Shown piece after piece: positions 25,957 through 39,201 of a stretch of 64,000 nt of DNA. The DNA comes from Mixophyes australis (lineage: Eukaryota; Chordata; Amphibia; Anura; Limnodynastidae). A program made the translations under genes and the position numbers. The notes under the pieces were generated by a model. The model was not told where the DNA came from. It worked only from the letters and a program-made list of their open reading frames with translations, and searched no databases. Numbering within the stretch: the first letter of the stretch is position 1; each line of letters starts with the position of its first letter. The stretch covers positions 56,828,011-56,892,010 of the forward strand of contig JAVHZZ010000011.1 in assembly GCA_036250195.1 (NCBI GenBank), given 5' to 3'.

Positions 25957-28104
25957 AAAAACAACGCTTTTTTGCTTTTCTGTCTCACTTTCTCTTAGAA
26001 ACAATGATTTACATCAATCCTTTTACATAATTCTTGTTTCTCATGACATTTCTAACATTGCCCACAATTATCAACTTTCTAAGTCTTTCTGAGCAAGAGA
26101 AATCGCAAAACATAGTCATTTCTTCATTGCCGGACAAAAACAACGCTTTTTTGCATTCCTGTCTCACTTTCTCTTAGAAACAATGATTTACATCAATCCT
26201 TTTACATAATTCTAGTTTCTCATGACATTTCTAACATTGCCCACAATTATCAACTTTCTAAGTCTTTCTGAGCAGGAGAAATCGCAAAACATAGTCATTT
26301 CTTCATTGCCGTCCAAAAACAACGCTTTTTTGCATTCCTGTCTCACTTTCTGTTAGAAACAATGATTTACATCAATCTTTTTACATAATTCTTGTATCTC
26401 ATGACATTTCTAACATTGCCCACAATTATCAAATTTCTAAGTCTTTCTGAGCAGAAGAAATCGCAAAACATAGTCATTTCTTCATTGCCGTACAAAAACA
26501 ACGCTTTTTTGCATTCCTGTCTCACATTCTCTGGTAAACAATGATTTACATCAATCCTTTTACATAATTCTTGTTTCTCATGACATTTCTAACATTGCCC
26601 ACAATTATCAACTTTCTAAGTCTTTCTGAGCAGGAGAAATCGCAAAACATAGTCATTTCTTCATTTTAGTCCAAAAACAACGCTTTTTTGCATTCCTGTC
26701 TCACTTTCTCTTAGAAACTATGATTTACATCAATCCTTTTACATAATTCTTGTTTCTCATGACATTTCTAACATTGCCCACAATTATCAACTTTCTAAGT
26801 CTTTCTGAGCACGAGAAATCGCAAAACATAGTCATTTCTTCATTTTAGTCCAAAAACAACGCTTTTTTGCATTCCTGTCTCACTTTCTCTTAGAAACTAT
26901 GATTTACATCAATCCTTTTACATAATTCTTGTTTCTCATGACATTTCTAACATTGCCCACAATTATCAACTTTCTAAGTCTTTCTGAGCAGGAGAAATCG
27001 CAAAACATAGTCATTTCTTCATTGCCGTCCAAAAACAACGCTTTTTTGCATTCCTGTCTCACTTTCTCTTAGAAACAATGATTTACATCAATCCTTTTAC
27101 ATAATTCTTGTTTCTCATGACATTTCTAACATTGCCCACAATTATCAACTTTCTAAGTCTTTCTGAGCAGGAGAAATCGCAAAACATAGTCATTTCTTCA
27201 TTCCCGTACAAAAACAACGCTTTTTTGCATTCCTTTCTCACTTTCTCTTGTAAACAATGATTTACATCAATCCTTTTACATAATTCTTGTTTCTCATGAC
27301 ATTTCTAACATTGCCCACAATTATGAACTTTCTAAGTCTTTCTGAGCAGGAGAAATCGCAAAACATAGTCATTTCTTTATTGCCGTACAAAAACAACGCT
27401 TTTTTGCATTCCTGTCTCACTTTCTCTTAGAAACAATGATTTACATCAATCCTTTTACATAATTCTTGTTTCTCATGACATTTCTAACATTGCCCACACT
27501 TATCAACTTTCTAAGTCTTTCTGAGCACGAGAAATCGCAAAATATAGTCATTTCTTCATTGCCGTCCAAAAACAACGCTTTTTTGCATTTCTGTCTCATT
27601 TTCTCTTAGAAACAATGATTTACATGAATCCTTTTACATAATTCTTGTTTCTCATGACATTTCTAACATTGCCCACAATTATCAACTTGCTAAGTCTTTC
27701 TGAGCAGGAGAAATCGCAAAACATAGTCATTTCTTCATTGCCGGACAAAAACAACGCTTTTTTGCATTCCTGTCTCACTTTCTCTTAGAAACAATGATTT
27801 ACATCAATCCTTTTACATAATTCTTGTTTCTCATGACATTTCTAACATTGCCCACAATTATCAACTTTCTAAGTCTTTCTGAGCAGGAGAAATTGCAAAA
27901 CATAGTCATTTCTTCATTGCCGTCAAAAAACAACGCTTTTTTGCTTTTCTGTCTCACTTTCTCTTAGAAACAATGCTTTACATCAATCCTTTTACTTAAT
28001 TCTTGTTTCTCATGACATTTCTAACATTGCCCACAATTATCAACTTTCTAAGTCTTTCTGAGCAGGAGAAATCGCAAAACATAGTCATTTCTTCACTCCC
28101 GTAC
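25957..28104. repeat. Left-type island D, oldest-looking partial copy
   Basis: It contains the rare series CTTTCTGTTAG with CTTGTATCTC (26315 monomer), CACATTCTCTGGTAAAC (26494), two TTTAGTCC tails one monomer apart (26666 and 26845), AAACTATG, CTTGTAAAC and CTTTATTGCC. The same series recurs at about 34.5, 42.2 and 51.4 kb. This copy has GAGCACGAG where islands A and B have GAGCAGGAG, and it lacks about six monomers that precede the series in the other copies. It ends with the CACTCCCGTAC tail. Confidence 0.8.
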
Positions 28105-29357
28105 AAAAACAACGCTTTTTTGCATTCTTGTCTCACTTTCTCTTAGAAACAATGATTTACATCAATCCTTTTACATAATTCTTGTTTCTCATGACATTAA
28201 TAACATTGCCCACAATTATCAACTTTCTAAGTCTTTCTGAGCAGGAGAAATCGCAAAACATAGTCATTTCTTCATTCCCGTACAAAAACAACGCTTTTTT
28301 GCATTCTTGTCTCACTTTCTCTTAGAAACAATGATTTACATCAATCCTTTTACATAATTCTTGTTTCTCATGACATTAATAACATTGCCCACAATTATGA
28401 ACTTTCTAAGTCTTTCTGAGCAGGAGAAATCGCAAAACATAGTCATTTCTTCATTGCCGGACAAAAACAACGCTTTTTTGCATTCCTGTCTCACTTTCTC
28501 TTAGAAACAATGATTTACATCAATCCTTTTACATAATTCTTGTTTCTCATGACATTTCTAACATTGCCCACACTTATCAACTTTCTAAGTCTTTCTGAGC
28601 ACGAGAAATCGCAAAATATAGTCATTTCTTCATTGCCGTCCAAAAACAACGCTTTTTTGCTTTTCTGTCTCACTTTCTCTTAGAAACAATGATTTACATC
28701 AATCCTTTTACTTAATTCTTGTTTCTCATGACATTTCTAACATTGCCCACAATTATCAACTTTCTAAGTCTTTCTGAGCAGGAGAAATCGCAAAACATAG
28801 TCATTTCTTCATTCCCGTACAAAAACAACGCTTTTTTGCATTCTTGTCTCACTTTCTCTTAGAAACAATGATTTACATCAATCCTTTTACATAATTCTTG
28901 TTTCTCATGACATTTCTAACATTGCCCACAATTATCAACTTGCTAAGTCTTTCTGAGCAGGAGAAATCGCAAAACATAGTCATTTCTTCATTGCCGTCCA
29001 AAAACAACGCTTTTTTGCATTCCTGTCTCACTTTCTCTTAGAAACAATGATTTACATCAATCCTTTTACATAATTCTTGTTTCTCATGACATTTCTAACA
29101 TTGCCCACAATTATCAACTTTCTAAGTCTTTCTGAGCAGGAGAAATTGCAAAACATAGTCATTTCTTCATTGCCGTCCAAAAACAACGCTTTTTTGCTTT
29201 TCTGTCTCACTTTCTCTTAGAAACAATGATTTACATCAATCCTTTTACTTAATTCTTGTTTCTCATGACATTTCTAACATTGCCCACAATTATCAACTTT
29301 CTAAGTCTTTCTGAGCAGGAGAAATTGCAAAACATAGTCATTTCTTCATTGCCGTAC

Positions 29358-29536
29358 AAAAACAACGCTTTTTTGCATTTCTGTCTCACTTTCTCTTAGA
29401 AACAATGATTTACATCAATCCTTTTACATAATTCTTGTTTCGAATGACATTTCTAACATTGCCCACAATTATCAACTTTCTAAGTCTTTCTGAGCAGGAG
29501 AAATCGCAAAACATAGTCATTTCTTCATTTTAGTCC
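29358..29536. repeat. CGAATGAC monomer, copy 2
   Basis: It lies 30 monomers (5,370 bp) after copy 1. It differs from the other four copies in having GAGCAGGAG rather than GAGCACGAG before the TTTAGTCC tail at 29530. Confidence 0.85.
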
Positions 29537-30252
29537 AAAATCAACGCTTTTTTGCATTTCTGTCTCATTTTCTCTTAGAAACAATGATTTACATCAATCC
29601 TTTTACATAATTCTTGTTTCTCATGACATTAATAACATTGCCCACAATTATGAACTTTCTAAATCTTTCTGAGCAGAAGAAATCGCAAAACATAGTCATT
29701 TCTTCATTGCCGGACAAAAACAACGCTTTTTTGCATTTCTGTCTCACTTTCTCTTAGAAACAATGATTTACATCAATCCTTTTACATAATTCTTGTTTCT
29801 CATGACATTAATAACATTGCCCACAATTATGAACTTTCTAAGTCTTTCTGAGCAGGAGAAATCGCAAAACATAGTCATTTCTTCATTGCCGGACAAAAAC
29901 AACGCTTTTTTGCATTTCTGTCTCATTTTCTCCTAGAAACAATGATTTACATGAATCCTTTTACATAATTCTTGTTTCTCATGACATTTCTAACATTGCC
30001 CACAATTATTAACTTTCTAAGTCTTTCTGAGCACGAGAAATCGCAAAATATAGTCATTTCTTCATTGCCGTCCAAAAACAACGCTTTTTTGCATTTCTGT
30101 CTCATTTTCTCTTAGAAACAATGATTTACATGAATCCTTTTACATAATTCTTGTTTCTCATGACATTTCTAACATTGCCCACAATTATCAACTTGCTAAG
30201 TCTTTCTGAGCAGGAGAAATCGCAAAACATAGTCATTTCTTCATTGCCGTCC

Positions 30253-30429
30253 AAAAACAACGATTTTTTGCATTCCTGTCTCACTTTCTCTTAGAAACAA
30301 TGATTTACATCAATCCTTTTACATAATTCTTGTTTCTCATGACATTTCTAACATTGCCCACAATTATCAACTTTCTAAGTCTTTCTGAGCAGGAGAAATT
30401 GCAAAACAGTCATTTCTTCATTGCCGTCC
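30253..30429. repeat. Short m1 monomer, 177 bp (2-bp deletion)
   Basis: AAAACATAGTC reads AAAACAGTC at 30404-30412, a loss of TA or AT. All later landmarks are shifted by 2 bp from the original grid. Confidence 0.85.
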
Positions 30430-31503
30430 AAAAACAACGCTTTTTTGCTTTTCTGTCTCACTTTCTCTTAGAAACAATGATTTACATCAATCCTTTTACT
30501 TAATTCTTGTTTCTCATGACATTTCTAACATTGCCCACAATTATCAACTTTCTAAGTCTTTCTGAGCAGGAGAAATCGCAAAACATAGTCATTTCTTCAT
30601 TCCCGTACAAAAACAACGCTTTTTTGCATTCTTGTCTCACTTTCTCTTAGAAACAATGATTTACATCAATCCTTTTACATAATTCTTGTTTCTCATGACA
30701 TTAATAACATTGCTCACAATTATGAACTTTCTAAGTCTTTCTGAGCAGGAGAAATCGCAAAACATAGTCATTTCTTCATTGCCGGACAAAAACAACGCTT
30801 TTTTGCATTCCTGTCTCACTTTCTCTTAGAAACAATGATTTACATCAATCCTTTTACATAATTCTTGTTTCTCATGACATTTCTAACATTGCCCACACTT
30901 ATCAACTTTCTAAGTCTTTCTGAGCACGAGAAATCGCAAAATATAGTCATTTCTTCATTGCCGTCCAAAAACAACGCTTTTTTGCATTTCTGTCTCATTT
31001 TCTCTTAGAAACAATGATTTACATGAATCCTTTTACATAATTCTCTTTTCTCATGACATTTCTAACATTGCCCACAATTATCAACTTTCTAAGTCTTTCT
31101 GAGCAGGAGAAATTGCAAAACATAGTCATTTCTTCATTGCCGTCCAAAAACAACGCTTTTTTGCTTTTCTGTCTCACTTTCTCTTAGAAACAATGATTTA
31201 CATCAATCCTTTTACTTAATTCTTGTTTCTCATGACATTTCTAACATTGCCCACAATTATCAACTTTCTAAGTCTTTCTGAGCAGGAGAAATCGCAAAAC
31301 ATAGTCATTTCTTCATTCCCGTACAAAAACAACGCTTTTTTGCATTCTTGTCTCACTTTCTCTTAGAAACAATGATTTACATCAATCCTTTTACATAATT
31401 CTTGTTTATCATGACATTAATAACATTGCCCACAATTATGAACTTTCTAAGTCTTTCTGAGCAGGAGAAATCGCAAAACATAGTCATTTCTTCATTGCCG
31501 GAC

Positions 31504-34500
31504 AAAAACAACGCTTTTTTGCATTCTTGTCTCATTTTCTCTTAGAAACAATGATTTACATGAATCCTTTTACATAATTCTCTTTTCTCATGACATTTCT
31601 AACATTGCCCACAATTATCAACTTGCTAAGTCTTTCTGAGCAGGAGAAATCGCAAAACATAGTCATTTCTTCATTTTAGTCCAAAATCAACGCTTTTTTG
31701 CATTCTTGTCTCATTTTCTCTTAGAAACAATGATTTACATCAATCCTTTTACATAATTCTTGTTTCTCATGACATTAATAACATTGCCCACAATTATGAA
31801 CTTTCTAAGTCTTTCTGAGCAGGAGAAATCGCAAAACATAGTCATTTCTTCATTGCCGGACAAAAACAACGCTTTTTTGCATTCCTGTCTCACTTTCTCT
31901 TAGAAACAATGATTTACATCAATCCTTTTACATAATTCTTGTTTCTCATGACATTTCTAACATTGCCCACACTTATCAACTTTCTAAGTCTTTCTGAGCA
32001 CGAGAAATCGCAAAATATAGTCATTTCTTCATTGCCGTCCAAAAACAACGCTTTTTTGCATTTCTGTCTCATTTTCTCTTAGAAACAATGATTTACATGA
32101 ATCCTTTTACATAATTCTTGTTTCTCATGACATTTCTAACATTGCCCACAATTATCAACTTGCTAAGTCTTTCTGAGCAGGAGAAATCGCAAAACATAGT
32201 CATTTCTTCATTGCCGTCCAAAAACAACGCTTTTTTGCATTCCTGTCTCACTTTCTTTTAGAAACAATGATTTACATCAATCCTTTTACATAATTCTCTT
32301 TTCTCATGACATTTCTAACATTGCCCACAATTATCAACTTTCTAAGTCTTTCTGAGCAGGAGAAATTGCAAAACATAGTCATTTCTTCATTGCCGTCCAA
32401 AAACAACGCTTTTTTGCTTTTCTGTCTCACTTTCTCTTAGAAACAATGATTTACATCAATCCTTTTACTTAATTCTTGTTTCTCATGACATTTCTAACAT
32501 TTCCCACAATTATCAACTTTCTAAGTCTTTCTGAGCAGGAGAAATCGCAAAACATAGTCATTTCTTCATTCCCGTACAAAAACAACGCTTTTTTGCATTC
32601 TTGTCTCACTTTCTCTTAGAAACAATGATTTACATCAATCCTTTTACATAATTCTTGTTTCTCATGACATTAATAACATTGCCCACAATTATGAACTTTC
32701 TAAGTCTTTCTGAGCAGGAGAAATCGCAAAACATAGTCATTTCTTCATTGCCGGACAAAAACAACGCTTTTTTTGCATTCCTGTCTCACTTTCTCTTAGA
32801 AACAATGATTTACATCAATCCTTTTACATAATTCTTGTTTCTCATGACATTTCTAACATTGCCCACACTTATCAACTTTCTAAGTCTTTCTGAGCACGAG
32901 AAATCGCAAAATATAGTCATTTCTTCATTGCCGTCCAAAAACAACGCTTTTTTGCATTTCTGTCTCATTTTCTCTTAGAAACAATGATTTACATGAATCC
33001 TTTCACATAATTCTCTTTTCTCATGACATTTCTAACATTGCCCACAATTATCAACTTGCTAAGTCTTTCTGAGCAGGAGAAATCGCAAAACATAGTCATT
33101 TCTTCATTGCCGTCCAAAAACAACGCTTTTTTGCATTCCTGTCTCACTTTCTCTTAGAAACAATGATTTACATCAATCCTTTTACATAATTCTTGTTTCT
33201 CATGACATTTCTAACATTGCCCACAATTATCAACTTTCTAAGTCTTTCTGAGCAGGAGAAATTGCAAAACATAGTCATTTCTTCATTGCCGTCCAAAAAC
33301 AACGCTTTTTTGCTTTTCTGTCTCACTTTCTCTTAGAAACAATGATTTACATCAATCCTTTTACATAATTCTTGTTTCTCATGACATTTCTAACATTGCC
33401 CACAATTATCAACTTTCTAAGTCTTTCTGAGCAAGAGAAATCGCAAAACATAGTCATTTCTTCATTGCCGTCCAAAAACAACGCTTTTTTGCATTCCTGT
33501 CTCACTTTCTCTTAGAAACAATGATTTACATCAATCCTTTTACATAATTCTTGTTTCTCATGACATTTCTAACATTGCCCACAAATATCAACTTTCTAAG
33601 TCTTTCTGAGCAGGAGAAATCGCAAAACATAGTCATTTCTTCATTCCCGTACAAAAACAACGCTTTTTTGCATTCTTGTCTCACTTTCTCTTAGAAACAA
33701 TGATTTACATCAATCCTTTTACATATTTCTTGTTTCTCATGACATTAATAACATTGCCCACAATTATGAACTTTCTAAGTCTTTCTGAGCAGGAGAAATC
33801 GCAAAACATAGTCATTTCTTCATTGCCGGACAAAAACAACGCTTTTTTGCATTCCTGTCTCACTTTCTCTTAGAAACAATGATTTACATCAATCCTTTTA
33901 CATAATTCTTGTTTCTCATGACATTTCTAACATTGCCCACACTTATCAACTTTCTAAGTCTTTCTGAGCACGAGAAATCGCAAAATATAGTCATTTCTTC
34001 ATTGCCGTCCAAAAACAACGCTTTTTTGCATTTCTGTCTCATTTTCTCTTAGAAACAATGATTTACATGAATCCTTTTACATAATTCTTGTTTCTCATGA
34101 CATTTCTAACATTGCCCACAATTATCAACTTGCTAAGTCTTTCTGAGCAGGAGAAATCGCAAAACATAGTCATTTCTTCATTGCCGTCCAAAAACAACGC
34201 TTTTTTGCATTCCTGTCTCACTTTCTCTTAGAAACAATGATTTACATCAATCCTTTTACATAATTCTTGTTTCTCATGACATTAATAACATTGCCCACAA
34301 TTATTAACTTTCTAAGTCTTTCTGAGCAGGAGAAATTGCAAAACATAGTCATTTCTTCATTGCCGTACAAAAACAACGCTTTTTTGCTTTTCTGTCTCAC
34401 TTTCTCTTAGAAACAATGATTTACATCAATCCTTTTACTTAATTCTTGTTTCTCATGACATTTCTAACATTGCCCACAATTATCAACTTTCTAAGTCTTT

Positions 34501-37500
34501 CTGAGCAGGAGAAATCGCAAAACATAGTAATTTCTTCATTGCCGGACAAAAACAACGCTTTTTTGCATTCCTGTCTCACTTTCTGTTAGAAACAATGATT
34601 TACATCAATCTTTTTACATAATTCTTGTATCTCATGACATTTCTAACATTGCCCACAATTATCAAATTTCTAAGTCTTTCTGAGCAGAAGAAATCGCAAA
34701 ACATAGTCATTTCTTCATTGCCGTACAAAAACAACGCTTTTTTGCATTCCTGTCTCACATTCTCTGGTAAACAATGATTTACATCAATCCTTTTACATAA
34801 TTCTTGTTTCTCATGACATTTCTAACATTGCCCACAATTATCAACTTTCTAAGTCTTTCTGAGCAGGAGAAATCGCAAAACATAGTCATTTCTTCATTTT
34901 AGTCCAAAAACAACGCTTTTTTGCATTCCTGTCTCACTTTCTCTTAGAAACTATGATTTACATCAATCCTTTTACATAATTCTTGTTTCTCATGACATTT
35001 CTAACATTGCCCACAATTATCAACTTTCTAAGTCTTTCTGAGCAGGAGAAATCGCAAAACATAGTCATTTCTTCATTTTAGTCCAAAAACAACGCTTTTT
35101 TGCATTCCTGTCTCACTTTCTCTTAGAAACTATGATTTACATCAATCCTTTTACATAATTCTTGTTTCTCATGACATTTCTAACATTGCCCACAATTATC
35201 AACTTTCTAAGTCTTTCTGAGCAGGAGAAATCGCAAAACATAGTCATTTCTTCATTGCCGTCCAAAAACAACGCTTTTTTGCATTCCTGTCTCACTTTCT
35301 CTTAGAAACAATGATTTACATCAATCCTTTTACATAATTCTTGTTTCTCATGACATTTCTAACATTGCCCACAATTATCAACTTTCTAAGTCTTTCTGAG
35401 CAGGAGAAATCGCAAAACATAGTAATTTCTTCATTCCCGTACAAAAACAACGCTTTTTTGCATTCCTTTCTCACTTTCTCTTGTAAACAATGATTTACAT
35501 CAATCCTTTTACATAATTCTTGTTTCTCATGACATTTCTAACATTGCCCACAATTATGAACTTTCTAAGTCTTTCTGAGCAGGAGAAATCGCAAAACATA
35601 GTCATTTCTTTATTGCCGTACAAAAACAACGCTTTTTTGCATTCCTGTCTCACTTTCTCTTAGAAACAATGATTTACATCAATCCTTTTACATAATTCTT
35701 GTTTCTCATGACATTTCTAACATTGCCCACACTTATCAACTTTCTAAGTCTTTCTGAGCACGAGAAATCGCAAAATATAGTCATTTCTTCATTGCCGTCC
35801 AAAAACAACGCTTTTTTGCATTTCTGTCTCATTTTCTCTTAGAAACAATGATTTACATGAATCCTTTTACATAATTCTTGTTTCTCATGACATTTCTAAC
35901 ATTGCCCACAATTATCAACTTGCTAAGTCTTTCTGAGCAGGAGAAATCGCAAAACATAGTCATTTCTTCATTGCCGTCCAAAAACAACGCTTTTTTGCAT
36001 TCCTGTCTCACTTTCTCTTAGAAACAATGATTTACATCAATCCTTTTACATAATTCTTGTTTCTCATGACATTTCTAACATTGCCCACAATTATCAACTT
36101 TCTAAGTCTTTCTGAGCAGGAGAAATTGCAAAACATAGTCATTTCTTCATTGCCGTCAAAAAACAACGCTTTTTTGCTTTTCTGTCTCACTTTCTCTTAG
36201 AAACAATGATTTACATCAATCCTTTTACTTAATTCTTGTTTCTCATGACATTTCTAACATTGCCCACAATTATCAACTTTCTAAGTCTTTCTGAGCAGGA
36301 GAAATCGCAAAACATAGTCATTTCTTCATTCCCGTACAAAAACAACGCTTTTTTGCATTCTTGTCTCACTTTCTCTTAGAAACAATGATTTACATCAATC
36401 CTTTTACATAATTCTTGTTTCTCATGACATTATTAACATTGCCCACAATTATGAACTTTCTAAGTCTTTCTGAGCAGGAGAAATCGCAAAACATAGTCAT
36501 TTCTTCATTGCCGGACAAAAACAACGCTTTTTTGCATTCCTGTCTCACTTTCTCTTAGAAACAATGATTTACATCAATCCTTTTACATAATTCTTGTTTC
36601 TCATGACATTTCTAACATTGCCCACACTTATCAACTTTCTAAGTCTTTCTGAGCACGAGAAATCGCAAAATATAGTCATTTCTTCATTGCCGTCCAAAAA
36701 CAACGCTTTTTTGCATTTCTGTCTCATTTTCTCTTAGAAACAATGATTTACATGAATCCTTTTACATAATTCTTGTTTCTCATGACATTTCTAACATTGC
36801 CCACAATTATCAACTTGCTAAGTCTTTCTGAGCAGGAGAAATCGCAAAACATAGTCATTTCTTCATTGCCGTCCAAAAACAACGCTTTTTTGCATTCCTG
36901 TCTCACTTTCTCTTAGAAACAATGATTTACATCAATCCTTTTACATAATTCTTGTTTCTCATGACATTTCTAACATTGCCCACAATTATCAACTTTCTAA
37001 GTCTTTCTGAGCAGGAGAAATTGCAAAACATAGTCATTTCTTCATTGCCGTCCAAAAACAACGCTTTTTTGCTTTTCTGTCTCACTTTCTCTTAGAAACA
37101 ATGATTTACATCAATCCTTTTACATAATTCTTGTTTCTCATGACATTAATAACATTGCCCACAATTATGAACTTTCTAAGTCTTTCTGAGCAGGAGAAAT
37201 CGCAAAACATAGTCATTTCTTCATTGCCGGACAAAAACAACGCTTTTTTGCATTCCTGTCTCACTTTCTCTTAGAAACAATGATTTACATCAATCCTTTT
37301 ACATAATTCTTGTTTTTCATGACATTTCTAACATTGCCCTCACTTATCAACTTTCTAAGTCTTTCTGAGCACGAGAAATCGCAAAATATAGTCATTTCTT
37401 CATTGCCGTCCAAAAACAACGCTTTTTTGCTTTTCTGTCTCACTTTCTCTTAGAAACAATGATTTACATCAATCCTTTTACTTAATTCTTGTTTCTCATG

Positions 37501-39201
37501 ACATTTCTAACATTGCCCACAATTATCAACTTTCTAAGTCTTTCTGAGCAGGAGAAATCGCAAAACATAGTCATTTCTTCATTCCCGTACAAAAACAACG
37601 CTTTTTTGCATTCTTGTCTCACTTTCTCTTAGAAACAATGATTTACATCAATCCTTTTACATAATTCTTGTTTCTCATGACATTAATAACATTGCCCACA
37701 ATTATGAACTTTCTAAGTCTTTCTGAGCAGGAGAAATCGCAAAACATAGTCATTTCTTCATTGCCGGACAAAAACAACGCTTTTTTGCATTCCTGTCTCA
37801 CTTTCTCTTAGAAACAATGATTTACATCAATCCTTTTACATAATTCTTGTTTCTCATGACATTTCTAACATTGCCCACACTTATCAACTTTCTAAGTCTT
37901 TCTGAGCACGAGAAATCGCAAAATATAGTCATTTCTTCATTGCCGTCCAAAAACAACGCTTTTTTGCATTTCTGTCTCATTTTCTCTTAGAAACAATGAT
38001 TTACATGAATTCTTTTACATAATTCTTGTTTCTCATGACATTTCTAACATTGCCCACAATTATCAACTTGCTAAGTCTTTCTGAGCAGGAGAAATCGCAA
38101 AACATAGTCATTTCTTCATTGCCGTCCAAAAACAACGCTTTTTTGCATTCCTGTCTCACTTTCTCTTAGAAACAATGATTTACATCAATCCTTTTACTTA
38201 ATTCTTGTTTCTCATGACATTTCTAACATTGCCCACAATTATCAACTTTCTAAGTCTTTCTGAGCAGGAGAAATCGCAAAACATAGTCATTTCTTCATTC
38301 CCGTACAAAAACAACGCTTTTTTGCATTCTTGTCTCACTTTCTCTTAGAAACAATGATTTACATCAATCCTTTTACATAATTCTTGTTTCTCATGACATT
38401 AATAACATTGCCCACAATTATGAACTTTCTAAGTCTTTCTGAGCAGGAGAAATCGCAAAACATAGTCATTTCTTCATTGCCGGACAAAAACAACGCTTTT
38501 TTGCATTCCTGTCTCACTTTCTCTTAGAAACAATGATTTACATCAATCCTTTTACATAATTCTTGTTTCTCATGACATTTCTAACATTGCCCACACTTAT
38601 CAACTTTCTAAGTCTTTCTGAGCACGAGAAATAGCAAAATATAGTAATTTCTTCATTGCCGTCCAAAAACAACGCTTTTTTGCATTTCTGTCTCATTTTC
38701 TCTTAGAAACAATGATTTACATGAATTCTTTTACATAATTCTTGTTTCTCATGACATTTCTAACATTGCCCACAATTATCAACTTGCTAAGTCTTTCTGA
38801 GCAGGAGAAATCGCAAAACATAGTCATTTCTTCATTGCCGTCCAAAAACAACGCTTTTTTGCATTCCTGTCTCACTTTCTCTTAGAAACAATGATTTACA
38901 TCAATCCTTTTACATAATTCTTGTTTCTCATGACATTTCTAACATTGCCCACAATTATCAACTTTCTAAGTCTTTCTGAGCAGGAGAAATCGCAAAACAT
39001 AGTCATTTCTTCATTCCCGTACAAAAACAACGCTTTTTTGCATTCTTGTCTCACTTTCTCTTAGAAACAATGATTTACATCAATCCTTTTACATAATTCT
39101 TGTTTCTCATGACATTAATAACATTGCCCACAATTATGAACTTTCAAAGTCTTTCTGAGCAGGAGAAATCGCAAAACATAGTCATTTCTTCATTGCCGGA
39201 C
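31504..39201. repeat. 43-monomer tandem duplication, copy A (7,698 bp)
   Basis: The next 7,698 bp (43 x 179 + 1) repeat this block with essentially every private variant: CTCTTTTCTC patches, CTTTCTTTTAG near 32255, CATTTCCCAC near 32500, a seven-T run at 32768-32774, TTTCACATAA near 33002, CTGTTAG at 34584, two TTTAGTCC tails (34899 and 35078), ATTATTAAC near 36431, GTTTTTCATG and CCCTCAC near 37315-37338, GAATTC near 37990 and 38720, and AAATAGC near 38632. It begins with a chimeric monomer, m3 front and m5 back with a TTTAGTCC tail, and ends with an m3 carrying TTTCAAAG near 39144. Confidence 0.93.
37054..37232. repeat. m2/m3 chimeric monomer in copy A
   Basis: The front has GCTTTTCTG of m2. 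The back has CATAATTC, ATTAATAAC, ATTATGAAC and the GGAC tail of m3. Copy B has the same chimera at 44752-44930, while the third copy has intact m2 and m3 in its place (53694-53872 and 53873-54051). The deletion therefore predates the A/B duplication. Confidence 0.8.

Larger units (their letters stand above)
28105..31503. repeat. 5-mer units, second CGAATGAC module and a 2-bp deletion
   Basis: In order: an m3/m2 chimera (28105), m3, m4, m2, an m3/m5 chimera (28821), m1, m2 with AATTGC, the CGAATGAC monomer (29358), two ATTAATAAC monomers with GGAC tails (29537 and 29716), a CATTTTCTCC monomer with ATTATTAAC and GAGCACGAG (29895), m5, a short m1 (30253-30429), m2, m3 (with TTGCTCAC), m4, an m5/m1 chimera (30967), m2 and m3. 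The m1 at 30253 has CGATTTTTTGC, shared only with 57810. Confidence 0.75.
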